From NCBI GenBank assembly GCA_015680685.1, contig MNCI01037820.1, positions 288,438 through 352,437 of the forward strand: a DNA stretch of 64,000 nt, written 5' to 3'. The stretch's first letter is position 1. Each line of letters starts with the position of its first letter. The stretch comes from Gnetum montanum (lineage: Eukaryota > Streptophyta > Gnetopsida > Gnetales > Gnetaceae). This document shows, one piece after another, positions 11,346-23,119 of this stretch. A program made the position numbers and the translations under genes. The notes beneath the pieces are model-generated. The model saw only the letters and a list, made by a program, of their open reading frames with translations. It was not told where the DNA came from and ran no database searches.

Positions 11346-12760
11346 CTTAGTTAAGATGGGATAACAAAGAGGAAAAGAGTCCACTGTTTGATCAATTTAT
11401 AAATAAACTCCTCTTTACAGAAGCAATCAATGATCAAATGCAGATAAAAACAACATGGTATGATGCCATCGTCACCTACCTCCTCACCCAAGAGATTCCA
11501 TAAGATTTGGACTTTAAGAATAAATAATAGTTCCTTCATTGGGCAAAGTACTTCATGGAAATCAATGGATGCCTTTATAAGGTGTGTGTCAATGGTTTGG
11601 TCCGTTGGTGTGTCCTTGATGTGGGTCAACTACATGTTCTCCAAGATGCTCATAAAGGCACTTGTGAAGACCACTATGCAGGGAGATGCACAACCATAAA
11701 AATCCTAATGGTAGGATACTATTGGCCTACAATCTTTAGGGATGTTCACCATTTTGTCTAATCTTGTGAACGTTGTCAAAAAAATGGTGGGATGACTACA
11801 TGAATGGAGGATCCTCAATAGTGGAGTCAACCACTGGAGTTCTTTGACATATGAGGCATAGAATTCATGGTTCCCATCATGCCCATGTCAAATGAAAAGG
11901 CATATATTATCATAGCAGATGACTACTACACCAAATGGATAGAAGCAATAGCCATCACTAATTGTACATCATCCACTACTGCTAAGTTTGTACAACAACA
12001 TGTTGTAAATAGATTTGGGGTGCCACGTGCACTAATTTCTAACAATGGAACTCATTTTACAAGTGCAAATTTTTGAAAACTCATGCAACACTTAGGGGTT
12101 GAACATAAATTAACAACACCCTATTAACCCCAAGCTAACGGTCAAGTAGAGGTAACTAATAGGGAGATCACAAAGATTCTAATACGAATTATTAGCAAAT
12201 ATAAGAGAGACTGGAGCATAAAACTTAATGATGCCCTTTAGGCCTACTGCTCAACATAGAAACTCCTGATTGGCTACTATCCCTATGAGTTAGTGTAAAA
12301 AAACTACCAATGCTCCCAATTCAATTTGAGCTCTATACACTCTTAATGACTTATGACCTAAATCTTGACCTAAGTCTAGCCTAAAAAAAAAAAAAGACTG
12401 ATCAACCTCAACATGCTAGATAAAAATCAATTAGTGGTCCTATCTTTGAATGAAGTACACAAGGCATTCAACAAATAATGACATGACCTAAGAATATGGA
12501 AAGTGAAACTTCAACCAAGAGATAAGGTTCTCTACTGGAACCCCACACATGTACCATAGAAGAAATAGTTCCAAACATTGTGGAAAGGACCTTATATAAT
12601 TCATAAAACATTTTCTTTCAAGGCCATGACCATATACAAACCTAAGAGCCTAAATAAAAAGTAGTTGGCCAACATCCAAAAAGTGAAGCTTTTTCATGAG
12701 TCCAAGCAAGCTAATACAATGAATACCTCAATGGATGGACAACCATGCTCGATTTTTCAG
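11346..12760 (+). pseudogene. integrase of element D
   Basis: Integrase inserts the DNA copy in the host chromosome. The zinc-binding region (AHKGTCEDHYAGRCTT, then SCERCQKNG) is near 11650-11790. The core follows with FFDIxGIEF near 11840 (first D), RALISNNGTHF near 12030 (second D changed to N) and PQANGQVEVTNREI near 12130 (catalytic E). A decayed C-terminal part (LQPRDKVLYWNP) lies near 12510. Stops and the D-to-N change make it inactive. The G copy at 27770-29200 retains D at the second position. Confidence 0.87.
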
Positions 12761-12769
12761 ATCTTCTTC

Positions 12770-14870
12770 TTTCAACTTAGTTTTGGGGGAGATGGCCATC
12801 CATGCTAATCATCCATATGGATCCTCGATTTTTTTTTTACTTTTTTTTTGTTTTTCATGTTTTTGATTTTTGCAAATTATTTATTTTTTAATTTTTCAAA
12901 TTTTACCTTATTTTTGCACCATTTGTTTGCAACATCGTTAGTACATTTGAATCTTTCTTGAATATTTTACACTTTCTTATATATTTTACCTTGTTTTGTT
13001 TGAATGTGACTTTCAAATTTTTGCCAATAAACATGATTTATGCCAATAAGACACAGTGGTGTTGTGGTTGCTACTAATGGTAGTTTATCCTTAATGTTTT
13101 GTTTACTAATGTCTAGTTTCTATTTTTGAATTTTTGTATTGATGGCTCAATCATGGTTTCTTTTTTATGGAATAGACAATGAGTCCACAACATTCACCCA
13201 TTCACAAGCTCTATGGTTTTTCTTGTTTTGGTAGTTTGAGATCCATTTCATTAAATAATATTTTTATAAATTTTTGACCTTGGTAGTTTTTGAAATTAGG
13301 AATGATTCAAAGGCTTGTAAAAGGTGTGACTTCAAGGGGACTCAATACTCTTTGTACTCTTCTACTTACTTGGGTGCTTGGGTGTTTCCATAGAGTTCTT
13401 ATCATTCCATGTCAACCAGTACAGGAAGTCTAATAAATTCTTTGCATGGTGTGGTCCCATCCAAAAAGGAAAAAAGAGAAAGAAAAAAAATTAGAAAAAA
13501 ATAAAGAAAACATGATGGAAATTCAAAGCACACTCCTTAGATGAATAAATGGACTACAAGCACTAGTTATGGAACTAGAAAGACATTTTACCCATGCCTG
13601 ATAGTCCCCTCTAACTAAGGCCCTATCTCGCTTCCTACTTCTCTTTTCTTCTCTTTATAGAATGGTAGCTATTCTATGGGTGCACTCTTGTGTATTAGGA
13701 GGGTGGATCGGTCTTAGAGTGGTGGTGCATTGTCACTGAAAGAGGTTGGTTTTGGTTTGGACTAAGGATGAATCTTCTTAGGTCATTTTAAACACAAATT
13801 TCACAAGGGACTTCTTATGACTTTAGTTTGGAATTACATTCCATTTATGCTATCCATAACTCATCTCACTACCAGTGTCCATGTTTTTGATTCCATGTCT
13901 TAGTCTAACATATTTTAATTCTTGGGTAGAATATTATAGGTTTTGGTTCTTAACTTCCATCAACCATTAGTCATCTTTGGGGTCCACAAACTCCTTAGGT
14001 TGAAGTTATGCAAGGGAAAACAATGCATATTCCTACTATGGGAAGGACCCACTTGCATATCTATTGGTTGGGTTCATTAAGCACCTTATCCTTAGTCATT
14101 TTTACAATCAGAATATTTTCTACACTCATCTTCTACACCAAACCATGTGTTCCTTTACAAATTTTATTCATTAAGCATATTCTCCCTTAGATTTTTCAAT
14201 TTTTGGGCTTTCAAACATTCTCTTCAATGATTTTATTATATTCTTGGCTTTCTAAGATTCCATGGACTCTAATTTTATTGAAAAATTCCTTATATTTTCT
14301 TAGATATTCAAATTTAAAAATTTTGGCCTATGTGGGGCCTTGTCAATAGAGGAGACTTGTATATGAGGCCTTGTCAACACAAGGGAAAAATACTATAAAT
14401 AGGCATGACCCCATGTTGAAAAATTTACATTTTCTCACAAATGAAAATGGAGTTTTTCAATTTTTCAAAGCCCACAAGCTTCCCAAGCCCAGAACTTACA
14501 ACTTGTATATCCAAATCACTTCATTCTTCAACCCTGTAGCTACCAAAGTTTGTCATGGGGGCCACAAATGTACCATTTTTGATTGAAAATTTTTCATAAT
14601 TTTTTCTAACTCCTACAAAGGTTTAATTAAAAAATCAATTATTAAACACTAAATAAAAAGAGTTAAACCTTTCCAACAAGCTCTAGTGAGAATTATAATA
14701 AATAATTAATAAAATAATTAATCTACCATAATCTAACCTTAGTCAAAGTGTAACTAACTAACTAAAGAGAAAAGGCACTCAAATTTCAAAGTTACACATT
14801 ACATCCACTAATCCATGGATATGTTGTAACTATAGATGACATCAAAAGGAAATCACACGCAAAAAGTAGG
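12770..14870 (+). other. long AT-rich spacer of element D with internal TATA box
   Basis: About 2.1 kb with no recognisable coding region, mostly T- and A-rich runs. A good TATA box (TATAAATAG, 14394-14402) lies about 480 bp before the extra ORF. It is preceded by two direct copies of GGCCTTGTCAA (14336-14346 and 14367-14377). The reverse complement of the core, GACAAGGCC, occurs in the 3' LTR U3 at 23206-23214. This suggests an internal promoter for the downstream ORF, but that is inference. Confidence 0.5.
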
Positions 14871-14879
14871 ACCATCCCA

Positions 14880-17695
14880 ACCAAGGAAAAAATGGCCTAG
14901 AATGGGAAGGGGCTAAGAGTAGCCCCAAGAAGACCACTCACAACCCATGCCATAGGTTCTCTCAGAGAGGAGGTAGAGGTGGAATCTATGAGACAAATTC
15001 CAAAACTAGTACTAGCAACTACAGAACACTTCCATCGAGATGATGTACTAGCACAACTAGAAAATATCGAAGTGACCTTAACAAAGCCTTACCTATATTA
15101 GATTAAATTGAGGGAGGTCCAAAAATCAGTGCTCTAGGTGTTAAATTTTGGCCCTTTCTTGGAGCATGCACCAAGAGAAGTGTAGGACCAACTAAAAACC
15201 TCTCCCATGTGGCCAATCATCACCTCCATTAGGGAGTGGTACATGAGAGAAACATTCCTATCTTGGAATAATAGGTAACCCAAGTCAATAGCAAAAATTA
15301 AGAAAATTTCAGTGTCCTACTCAGCACAAGCCATTGCTGTAGCACTTGGGTTGCCTGAAATAGGGGGAAATCTTACTAAGATTCTAATGGATGCAAATCC
15401 CAGCATAAAGAAAGAATAGGTGTAGTGGTATTATGGTGTTAACTACAAGGAGTTTGGCATGCTTATACTAGTAGAGAGGATTCATTACAAGATTTTGGCC
15501 TTCCACCTCAATCCCATGGAAAGGCTAAGAAAGATAACTACCTTTTCTTCTCAAGCATGCACCACTTTGAGTGGGAGATTCTTGGTCAACCTTTTGCAAG
15601 TGATCTATCTAGAGATGGAGAAGCGATTTAATAAAAATGAACATGGAAGGAAGACACTCCCCTTCCCATGTTTCATCCAAAAAATATATTGAAGGGGAGA
15701 AATAGCCCGCTACTCCAATGATATTATTAGAACTATTCAAAACACCAACTGGTTAGAAATGATGAAGGGTAAGACACTTGCAACCATGATTCAAGAAGAA
15801 GAGGAACAACCACCACCCCCACCTACCACTTAGACAATGGTGCTAGACATTACTACAACCATCCAATAGTTGTGAGAATATAGAAAATTTCTCTTGAGTG
15901 AACAGGAGCAAAAAGTAAGCATGAGTGGTGGGGACCCATCCATCTACAAAATAACCATGAGTTACCTTAATGAGGTGGCCTAAATGATTAGCTTGATGGA
16001 TGTGGGTGGATCCATTTTCTCATCCCAAAGAACACAGTTGCTTGTGAGGTCAAATCCAAGCATTAGAGAAGTCACAGTATCTCTTGCAAATCAATAGTCA
16101 CTTTCAAAAATCTCTAGGGATGTTATGACCTTCTTGGTACACTTGAAGGAGGATGAAGAGGAAACTATTTTGGTGATGCAACACCAAGGGTAGGAGACTA
16201 CTGTAGAAGTGGTCACTGATAGGATTGTCAACATGCTCAATGCACCTATAGCATCTATACCAAATGTCACTACACTTAGGGATGTGTAGATGTCCGCAGG
16301 AACCACAAGTAGTAGAATAAGCATAGCACAACATGAAGAATTGTTAGACCAATTGGTGGGAACTATACAATTTTGGATATATTTTACCTTCTAGATAACA
16401 TTACTATAAACTAGTTAGAGTTGCTTATGGCAAGGGGAAAAAACACCATTTTGGAGGGACAACTTGAAACAACCAAGGAGTGGAATGAACACTTGGCTGT
16501 AGAGGTTGTTGAACGAAGGGCCCAAATTGCTGATCTCACATTCCTCAACCCACCACTAATAAGAGATGAAGCTATGGAATAACTTCATACTAAACTCAAA
16601 TGGGTTGAGGATGCAATGGAGAAAATGATGTTCTATGGATCCTTGGTAGAAGCCACACAACATAATAGTTAGAAGGCTTTGGATTAGACCTACTAAGAGA
16701 ATGTCCAATTGATGGTAGAAAATCATTGCTTGTAGAATGTTGATACACATAAGCAATAGTTAACTGATTTCATTCATTAATAGCAAAAACAACTAGCTAG
16801 AGAAAATATAGAAGTGAGGATATTAGTAGAAAAGAAAAAAAAAACCTCTCCATGGAGGAGGTCTACACCCTTCATCAGAAAACTATGATCAAAGTAGCCA
16901 CCTAGAAATCTAAAGCTTTCACATTTGAGAAAGTTAAAGATCATTGCAGAGAGTAGGTTGATTTACAAAAAGAAGTAAATTAGAAGCACATCCACTTGGA
17001 AAAGGTAAAATTGAATGAGACTCTCCACCAACTCCAGCAACGAAAGAAGTTGTGGCAACCTATCTTTGATGGAATAGACACCTACAACAAAGAGAAAATC
17101 TACATGAAGGAGTTGTAGATCAAGGAGATGATAGAGTACATGGAGCTTGCCAATCTTTGTTATGCAAATTTGGCTATGTTGACTACTGGATAGTTGTGGT
17201 CAAACTTAGAGAAGTAGGTGGGTAGGTCGTATTTGTTGTATGAGGCTAAGTTCAAGCACCACAAGGACACTAAGGACAAGCTTGCAGTGGCTAACACTAA
17301 ACTCAAAGTTCTTAAGGCATGATTCATTGATCAACGATCAACTACTAAGAAATTGGCCAAAAGGATGAATGACTATCAAGAGCTACAAAATGTAGTTAGG
17401 GTGTTTGACATCGAACATAAAGAGTTTGCTACGTGGTTTGTTAATGTAAAGAAAATGTTCTCGATAATGCCTTATCCATGGGATGTTCACATTCTAGCCC
17501 ACATTGGTGATGCCACATGGACTATAAATGATCCCCAAAGTAAGGAGGAGAATATGAAGGCATTATTAGATACCTTTTAACTTCCATTGGAGCTTGTAGC
17601 CATAGCCACCTTAGCTACCACACATGTCTAAAGTTGGAAAAGGTGCTTCAAAACCTTAGTAACCATCACCGCCTATGACTATTTAATCTTCTCCA
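14880..17695 (+). pseudogene. extra sense ORF after integrase (Athila env-like position)
   Basis: A long decayed coding region follows integrase and the spacer on the same strand. Readable pieces are FGPFLEHAPREV (about 15155), VSYSAQAIAVALGLPEIGG (15314), ILAFHLNPMERLRKITTFS (15490), ISIAQHEELLDQLVG (16315) and YQELQNVVRVFDIEHKEFATW (17370). Acid- and lysine-rich stretches at 16850-17300 look like coiled coil. No signal peptide or fusion motif is evident, so envelope function is not supported; the label comes only from position. The homologous block at 29600-30110 in G shows it is a standard part of this family. The frame appears to continue across H to about 22990 (VFMPLEDVLFNFC). Confidence 0.65.
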
Positions 17696-17699
17696 TCAT

Positions 17700-18274
17700 T
17701 GTGATATCCCATCCTTGAATGTCATGGAAAATGTAAAATATACAATATATTAGAAATTATGCATACAGAGAAAATATACCAAATGTGAAATATATGTGAT
17801 ATTCAACATTATGTATAAGGAAAATAATAGGAAAAATGAAAAATAACAAAGAAAAGAATACTTTATTGATATGGAATAGTGTATCTAGATTGTGCTTGGA
17901 GAGTGTCCCTTGGGATTTTCTTCCTTTGGTATCTATCCCTTAGAGGCAATCCAACATTGCCGCCATGGTTAGGCCTATAACCTGGCCAAAAGGAATGCCT
18001 AGTTTACTTCCTATCCTACTTCACCCAGCTTCTTGTGACTTGCCTATATTCCCTTTTCCACTTCATGCTAGCACGACCTCTAATCATGGGTATAAATGCC
18101 TTAGGTTAAACCCCCCAATAGTTATCTTAAGAGACACATTCATTATTACAACATGTATTTCTGGGTCTTAATTACAACTACCCTTTCAGGTCTTGTTAAG
18201 ATAACAATAACATTTATTATGAAGAGACACCATCTTCAAAAGGTAGGAGCATCATTTGGGAATGGGGATGTGAC
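17700..18274 (-). repeat. 3' LTR of element H
   Basis: It matches 22316-22890 across its full length (shared block TTTATTGATATGGAATA near 17860 and 22480). Directly inside it, the minus strand reads CCTAAGGTGGTAGA before TGTCACATCC, in the position of a purine-rich tract. Confidence 0.9.
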
Positions 18275-18719
18275 AATCTACCACCTTAGGTTTTTTTTGT
18301 CCTCAAACGAATCCATGTTCTCTATCTTTTTCTAAATCTAATGCTTTCTTTCATGATCTTGTGCTCTAATAATTTGATTTCTCCTTTGAACTTGACGTTA
18401 TTTCTTGCTTATTGTGTAAACAAAATATATGTGAGACAAATATATGGAAAATTAAAAATTACTTTCCTCACACTTCATTTTCTAAGATAATGATAAAAGA
18501 TGAATTAAAGATTTATCAACCACCAATCACTAGTTCTAACCAAGATGACACAAAGTGCAACTTGGATCTAGTTACCCAAGTGAAGGAAAGGAAAATTCTT
18601 TATCCCTAATTCTTATTATCATAGATATTTTACTTATCTAATTGAAATATAAATTAAATAATGAATACAATAATAAGATCATCAAATAAAAGTAAGAGTG
18701 AGATACTTCTTGATCTTGA

Positions 18720-19950
18720 TCAACCTTATGAATTGATGGGAGTAACTGTAATTCTACCATAAGTGGTATATAATCAAATGGTCTTATTCAGGATGGCAAG
18801 GCTTGATCTTGATTTTTCTCAACTTCTTCTTTAGAAATAAACTATAGTAACTTGGTAACTTGAAAGAATCAGGCATCATACCAAATATAATCCGAAGTCT
18901 CAATGAAGAATGTTTTTGATCCATCTTAATTAATCATTGTAGAGTAATTTGTAAACAATGGTTCTTGATGAGTGCTATCCATCAACATCATCTATTCTTG
19001 AATTCTAGAGTTTGATTTATCTACTAATGATTCAAAGTAAGCAAAATATGCACTAGATAATGGAATTGCATGATGAATTGATGGAAACATTTTCTTCATC
19101 CTCTAAAGATTTTTTTTATATATCCATATTTTGAGAATTGATAAATGATACTTCCAACTTTTGCATTGAAGTTTCCACAAAGAATAAATGGAACTAGATT
19201 AATCTAACTTAGTAATAATTTTTTCTTCAAACTTTCTTCTATTTACTTAATCAAGTATGCTCCTTGACATAGTCTAACATCCAAACATGTTGATTTGGAA
19301 ATTAAATATGTGTTGACTATGCATACACATCTTCCTAATAACTAGATTTTAGAATTACTACCAAGGCTATGTGTTTTTTCAAAAATCTTAACTATTCTTT
19401 CTTTCCTATCGCTTGAAGTTATGGAATTTCAAAAATCATATTTTCTAAACTCCATTCAAATCTTTGTACCAATTCAAACTTGGCTTCTTTATAAAAGATC
19501 ATACAACCATCCATGTTGTGATTTTTGCAATATTCTAATCTATAAAACTCAAAAGAAGAACTTCCATAAGAACCTTTTTGCTTATAGATACCTCTGTATC
19601 CCATCTTTCCCATATCTAGTTGGAATTGATATAGAAATTCCCATGGCAAAAATTCTTTTAAGAACAAGACATCAGCATCTAAATCCTTCAACTATGCTAA
19701 GATGCATGGATATCGATATTCATGCCAATCTAAGGCCTATGATGGACATAGTGGATGTTGTTTCTCACTCACTAGTGATCTTGCAAGCATGTTGTATATT
19801 GCAACTTTCATTCTCATTCTTGGATTCTTGTCTAGATCATTTCTCTTTATGAGTATCATACTCCTTATCGAAACAAAATTTTGAGTCTTCATGTTGTTTT
19901 GCCCCATGTTTTGATTAGAGGATGGATTAATATACCCTTTTCTTGACAAT
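18720..19950 (-). pseudogene. CCR4-type deadenylase (EEP nuclease) processed pseudogene inside H
   Basis: The minus strand encodes the conserved series of carbon catabolite repressor 4 homologues, nucleases that shorten mRNA poly(A) tails. In order: MKVAIYNMLARSLVSEKQHP (about 19850-19790), ALDWHEYRYP, LDADVLFLKEF (19690-19660; Q changed to K in the LQE metal-binding motif), GYRGIYKQKG (19600), MDGCMIFYKEAKFELVQRF (19510-19455), the decayed N-T-H region (about 19270), HQEPLFTNYS and SDYIWYDA (18980-18870), and IPLMVEL (18760, normally DHIALLAEF). I see no introns in about 1.2 kb, although plant homologues have several, so it looks like a captured or retrocopied transcript. Stops, frameshifts and the lost catalytic residues make it non-functional. 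The family call is by recognition, without alignment. Confidence 0.8.
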
Positions 19951-19954
19951 TAAT

Positions 19955-22300
19955 GATTGTTCTACTTCAACTAATTCTCCAACTAATACATCAATTGATC
20001 ATTAACTAATACATTGACTAATAATTAACTACATCAATTGAATAACTTTCTTATCTAATTTTAGTAATATATAATTACATTACTTTATTTTTAGTAATAT
20101 TTAACTATATTATTTTTGATGGCCTTTCTACCCCCCTTAAGAACATTTACTTCAATAGTGTAACTAATGACATGACATAGTGATCTTAAGACTATCTGGA
20201 AGGGTTATGCACTAAATCTTAATGCCTAAAAGTTAAATTTATAATATCATTGAATTATAGGATGCTTAGATAATAAATCTAACCTTACCATTGAGTTTAG
20301 AAGGATGAAAATGTTAGGAATGTCTATTCATATGTTGAAAAAGAACCTCGTATGCTCAAGTTGTGTGAAAATTAAAATTTTGAGGATCTCGAGATGCTAT
20401 ATTGGGCAAAGAGTAAATGCTAATTGTTGGAGTTCTCTAGGATGGATTTGACTCCATCATTGGGTCTGGAAGATTGAAATCTATAGGAAATGACTCTTCG
20501 TTTATCGAAAAAGGATTTTGAAATCAAAAGTTATGACTTCCAAAATCTAAGTCCTTTGGCATAAAAAATGAGACTTCCCAAGAGGTCATCCATCCCAGTT
20601 CTACTCTAGAATGAGCATGCTTAATGACCAAGTTTTTTATCCCCTTTGTTACCAATGTGCCAATTCAAATTTTTGAAAATATTTGTACACATTTTAAATT
20701 AACAATTATGGATGAAATATTTTCTTTTTCCTAAAATTTTTCTTTTAGTTAATGGGAATTTTGAAATTTCCATCAATTATCAAGAACTTCAATTTTTTCA
20801 TCTTTCGATGAAAATGTTTTTATTGTGTAGATGATGTCCATTCCAGGGTTTGTACGACCCTCTTCTAGGTTGGTGTAGCTTGTTGTGTGGTCCTTGTAGC
20901 CCTTCCTTGGGCTGATGCAACCAATCTTGGGGTTTGTGTGGCCTTGTTATGGGATGGTGTGGCCCATGTCAAGGCGAACGTAGCCCTTGACCGAGCTTGC
21001 ATGACCCTTGTCAAGACTAGTACGACCCTTGAGTAGGCTTGCATGGCTTGTCTTAGGGCCTATATGTGGAGAGGTAATTTTTAGAAATGTCCGAAGAGGC
21101 AGTTTTTAGCAGCACTGGAGTTAGTTATTGGTGGTGTTGGAGGTGGTGATCGATGGTGCTAGAAGCAGTTATCGACAATTCATGAGGTAGTTTTTTATGG
21201 TGAAATTGGTAGGTGGTAGGTAAGAAAACGATGCAGGTTTTAGGAATGGCAATTGTAGTTGCAAGGTGACATGAGGGTAGGCAGTAGGCATTGTAGGTGA
21301 TGTGCACAAAGGAGTGGAAATAGCAATAGCATGGCTGATGGTAGAGCAATGGGGGCAAGCATGGCTCTTGTTGGCCTGCATGGCCCTTGCAGGCCAATGC
21401 AGCCTACAATTTTTTTGCAATAATAAATTATTACTCTTTTTTTAAGAGAAAAAAATGGATATTTGAAGTCGAGGATTGGGGTTTGAACCTAGAACCTTTC
21501 TCTTTAAAAGTTTTTTTTAAAAAAAATTATTATTATTTTAATCCATCTTAGTGGTTAATGTGGTGATTGGATTGATGATAGGGTATGGGTTCAGTATGGT
21601 AAATAGTAATTCTAGGTTTATTTCTGATCCTAAAATTATATATATATAAATAATATTATTTTAATGAACATATAATGAGAAAATTTAAACATTGATATCT
21701 TCAAAATTGTAAGTACATTTAATACAAAATTTGTACCGTTGGAATCATCTCGATGAGTAGTACGCATTGGACATAGTTTTAGGGTCAAAAATGAAGTTGA
21801 TGTTTTAAGAATTAAAAGAACCAAACTAGCCTATTTTGTTGAATTGACATTTCTAAGTTGACATATGGTACCATGGAATCTTCTAAATTACTTGGATAGT
21901 GAATTTCAACATTAAAAAATTAATTTAAGTCATGGTTACTAACTTTTTAAAAAGAAATTTAACAATGAACCTAATTAATTAATAATTATAGTATTAATAT
22001 GGGTAAGAGTTACTTGGACTAATGTATCATTGTCTTGCCAACATCTCTTGTAATTGATGAATCTTAATGAGGTGTGATCAAATCTTCATTAGTTAATGAT
22101 ATCCATGAAATAATTTTGTTGGTTGCATATGTGATCCCTTGTTTGTGAAATTAGTGGAAAGGTATCTTCTGACTTATATCACAAACAAATGGTACATCTA
22201 GTAATGATCAATGACTATCCTTGTGTTGTGGGTTCAAGGCTCATCATTTGATTCACATTGTAGTTGACCCATGGTTCTGAATGGTCCTTAGGTCATGGTT
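19955..22300 (-). other. internal non-coding part of H with degenerate repeats
   Basis: No retrotransposon protein can be read. At 20840-21060 and 21340-21405, short degenerate repeats of the type GGCTTGCATGGCCCTTG recur about every 30 bp. A 21090-21200 stretch repeats GTTATCGAYGGTG-like units. Minus-strand ORFs here (for example 21420-21125) are low-complexity and probably meaningless. Confidence 0.5.
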
Positions 22301-22301
22301 T

Positions 22302-22314
22302 GCTCTAATACCAA
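22302..22314 (-). promoter_or_regulatory. primer-binding site of H, tRNA-iMet type
   Basis: Reading minus, the right LTR ends and is followed by TTGGTATTAGAGC. The initiator-Met consensus is TGGTATCAGAGC, so there is one C-to-T change. This fixes the orientation of H. Confidence 0.85.
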
Positions 22315-22315
22315 T

Positions 22316-22890
22316 TGTGACATCCTATCCCTAGATGTCATGGAAAATGTCAAATATACGATATATTAGACATTATGCATATGAAGAAAATATACCAAAT
22401 GCAAAATATATGTGATATTTGATATTATGTATAAGGGAAATAATAGGAAAAATGCAGAAAGACAAAGAAAAGAATGCTTTATTGATATGGAATAATGCAT
22501 TTAGATCATGCTTTCAGAGTGTTCCTTGGTGTTTTCTTCCTTTGGTATCTATCCCTTAGAGGTAATCCAGCATTGCCACCATGGTTAGCCATATAACTTG
22601 ACTAGAAGGGATGGCCAGTCCAGTTCCTATCCCACTTCACCTAGCTTCTTGTGACTTTCTTGTATCAGCTCTGCCACTCCATGCTGGCATGACCTCTAAC
22701 CTTGCGTATAAATTTCTTAGGTTAAACCCCCAATAGTTACCTTAAGAGACACACCCATTATTACAACATGTCTTTTCAGGTCTGAATTACAACTACCCTT
22801 TCAGGTCTTGTTAAGATAATAATAACACTTGTTATGAAGAGACACCATCTTTATTAGGTAGGAGCATCATTTGGGAATGGGGATGTGACA
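22316..22890 (-). repeat. 5' LTR of element H
   Basis: Partner of 17700-18274. It starts TGTGACATCC on the plus strand and ends GATGTGACA, giving the short inverted ends usual for LTRs. Confidence 0.9.
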
Positions 22891-23119
22891 ACTGTCTTCA
22901 TGCCATTAGAGGATGTGTTGTTCAATTTTTGTATAGTCATGTTATTGTGTTCAATTTTATGTCATGAACACCATAATTTTTTTGTAATTTATTGATTTTT
23001 ACAGTTGGGCACTTAGTTTTATCAAGTTAGTTTATTTTTTTAAGAGTCAATTAATAATTCTTAACTTTCCTATTTTGTAAAGGAACTAGAGGATGAGTTT
23101 TCATTTAGTCATGAGGGTA
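22891..23119 (+). other. remainder of D between H and the 3' LTR
   Basis: AT-rich stretch that may finish the extra ORF (VFMPLEDVLFNFC near 22900) and contain the purine-rich tract. AAAGGAACTAGAGGATGAG near 23080 is the best candidate tract. Confidence 0.4.

Larger units (their letters stand above)
17700..22890 (-). mobile_element. LTR element H nested in D, carrying a host gene copy
   Basis: Two similar 575-bp repeats (17700-18274 and 22316-22890) start TGTGA and end GTGACA. The primer site lies inside the right repeat and reads on the minus strand, so H is oriented minus. The internal 4.0 kb shows no gag, protease, RT or integrase; its only recognisable content is a CCR4-type deadenylase pseudogene. 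H is therefore a non-autonomous element with captured host sequence. Flanking pentamers (ATCAT and ACTGT) differ by three transitions and are not claimed as a target duplication. Confidence 0.85.

Noticed and set aside
14880-17695. Retroviral envelope gene.
   Set aside because: No signal peptide, glycosylation-rich ectodomain or membrane anchor could be read; only position resembles the env-like ORF of Athila.
17700-22895. Target-site duplication for H (ATCAT and ACTGT).
   Set aside because: Only two of five bases match; the three differences are transitions, so it is possible but not supported.
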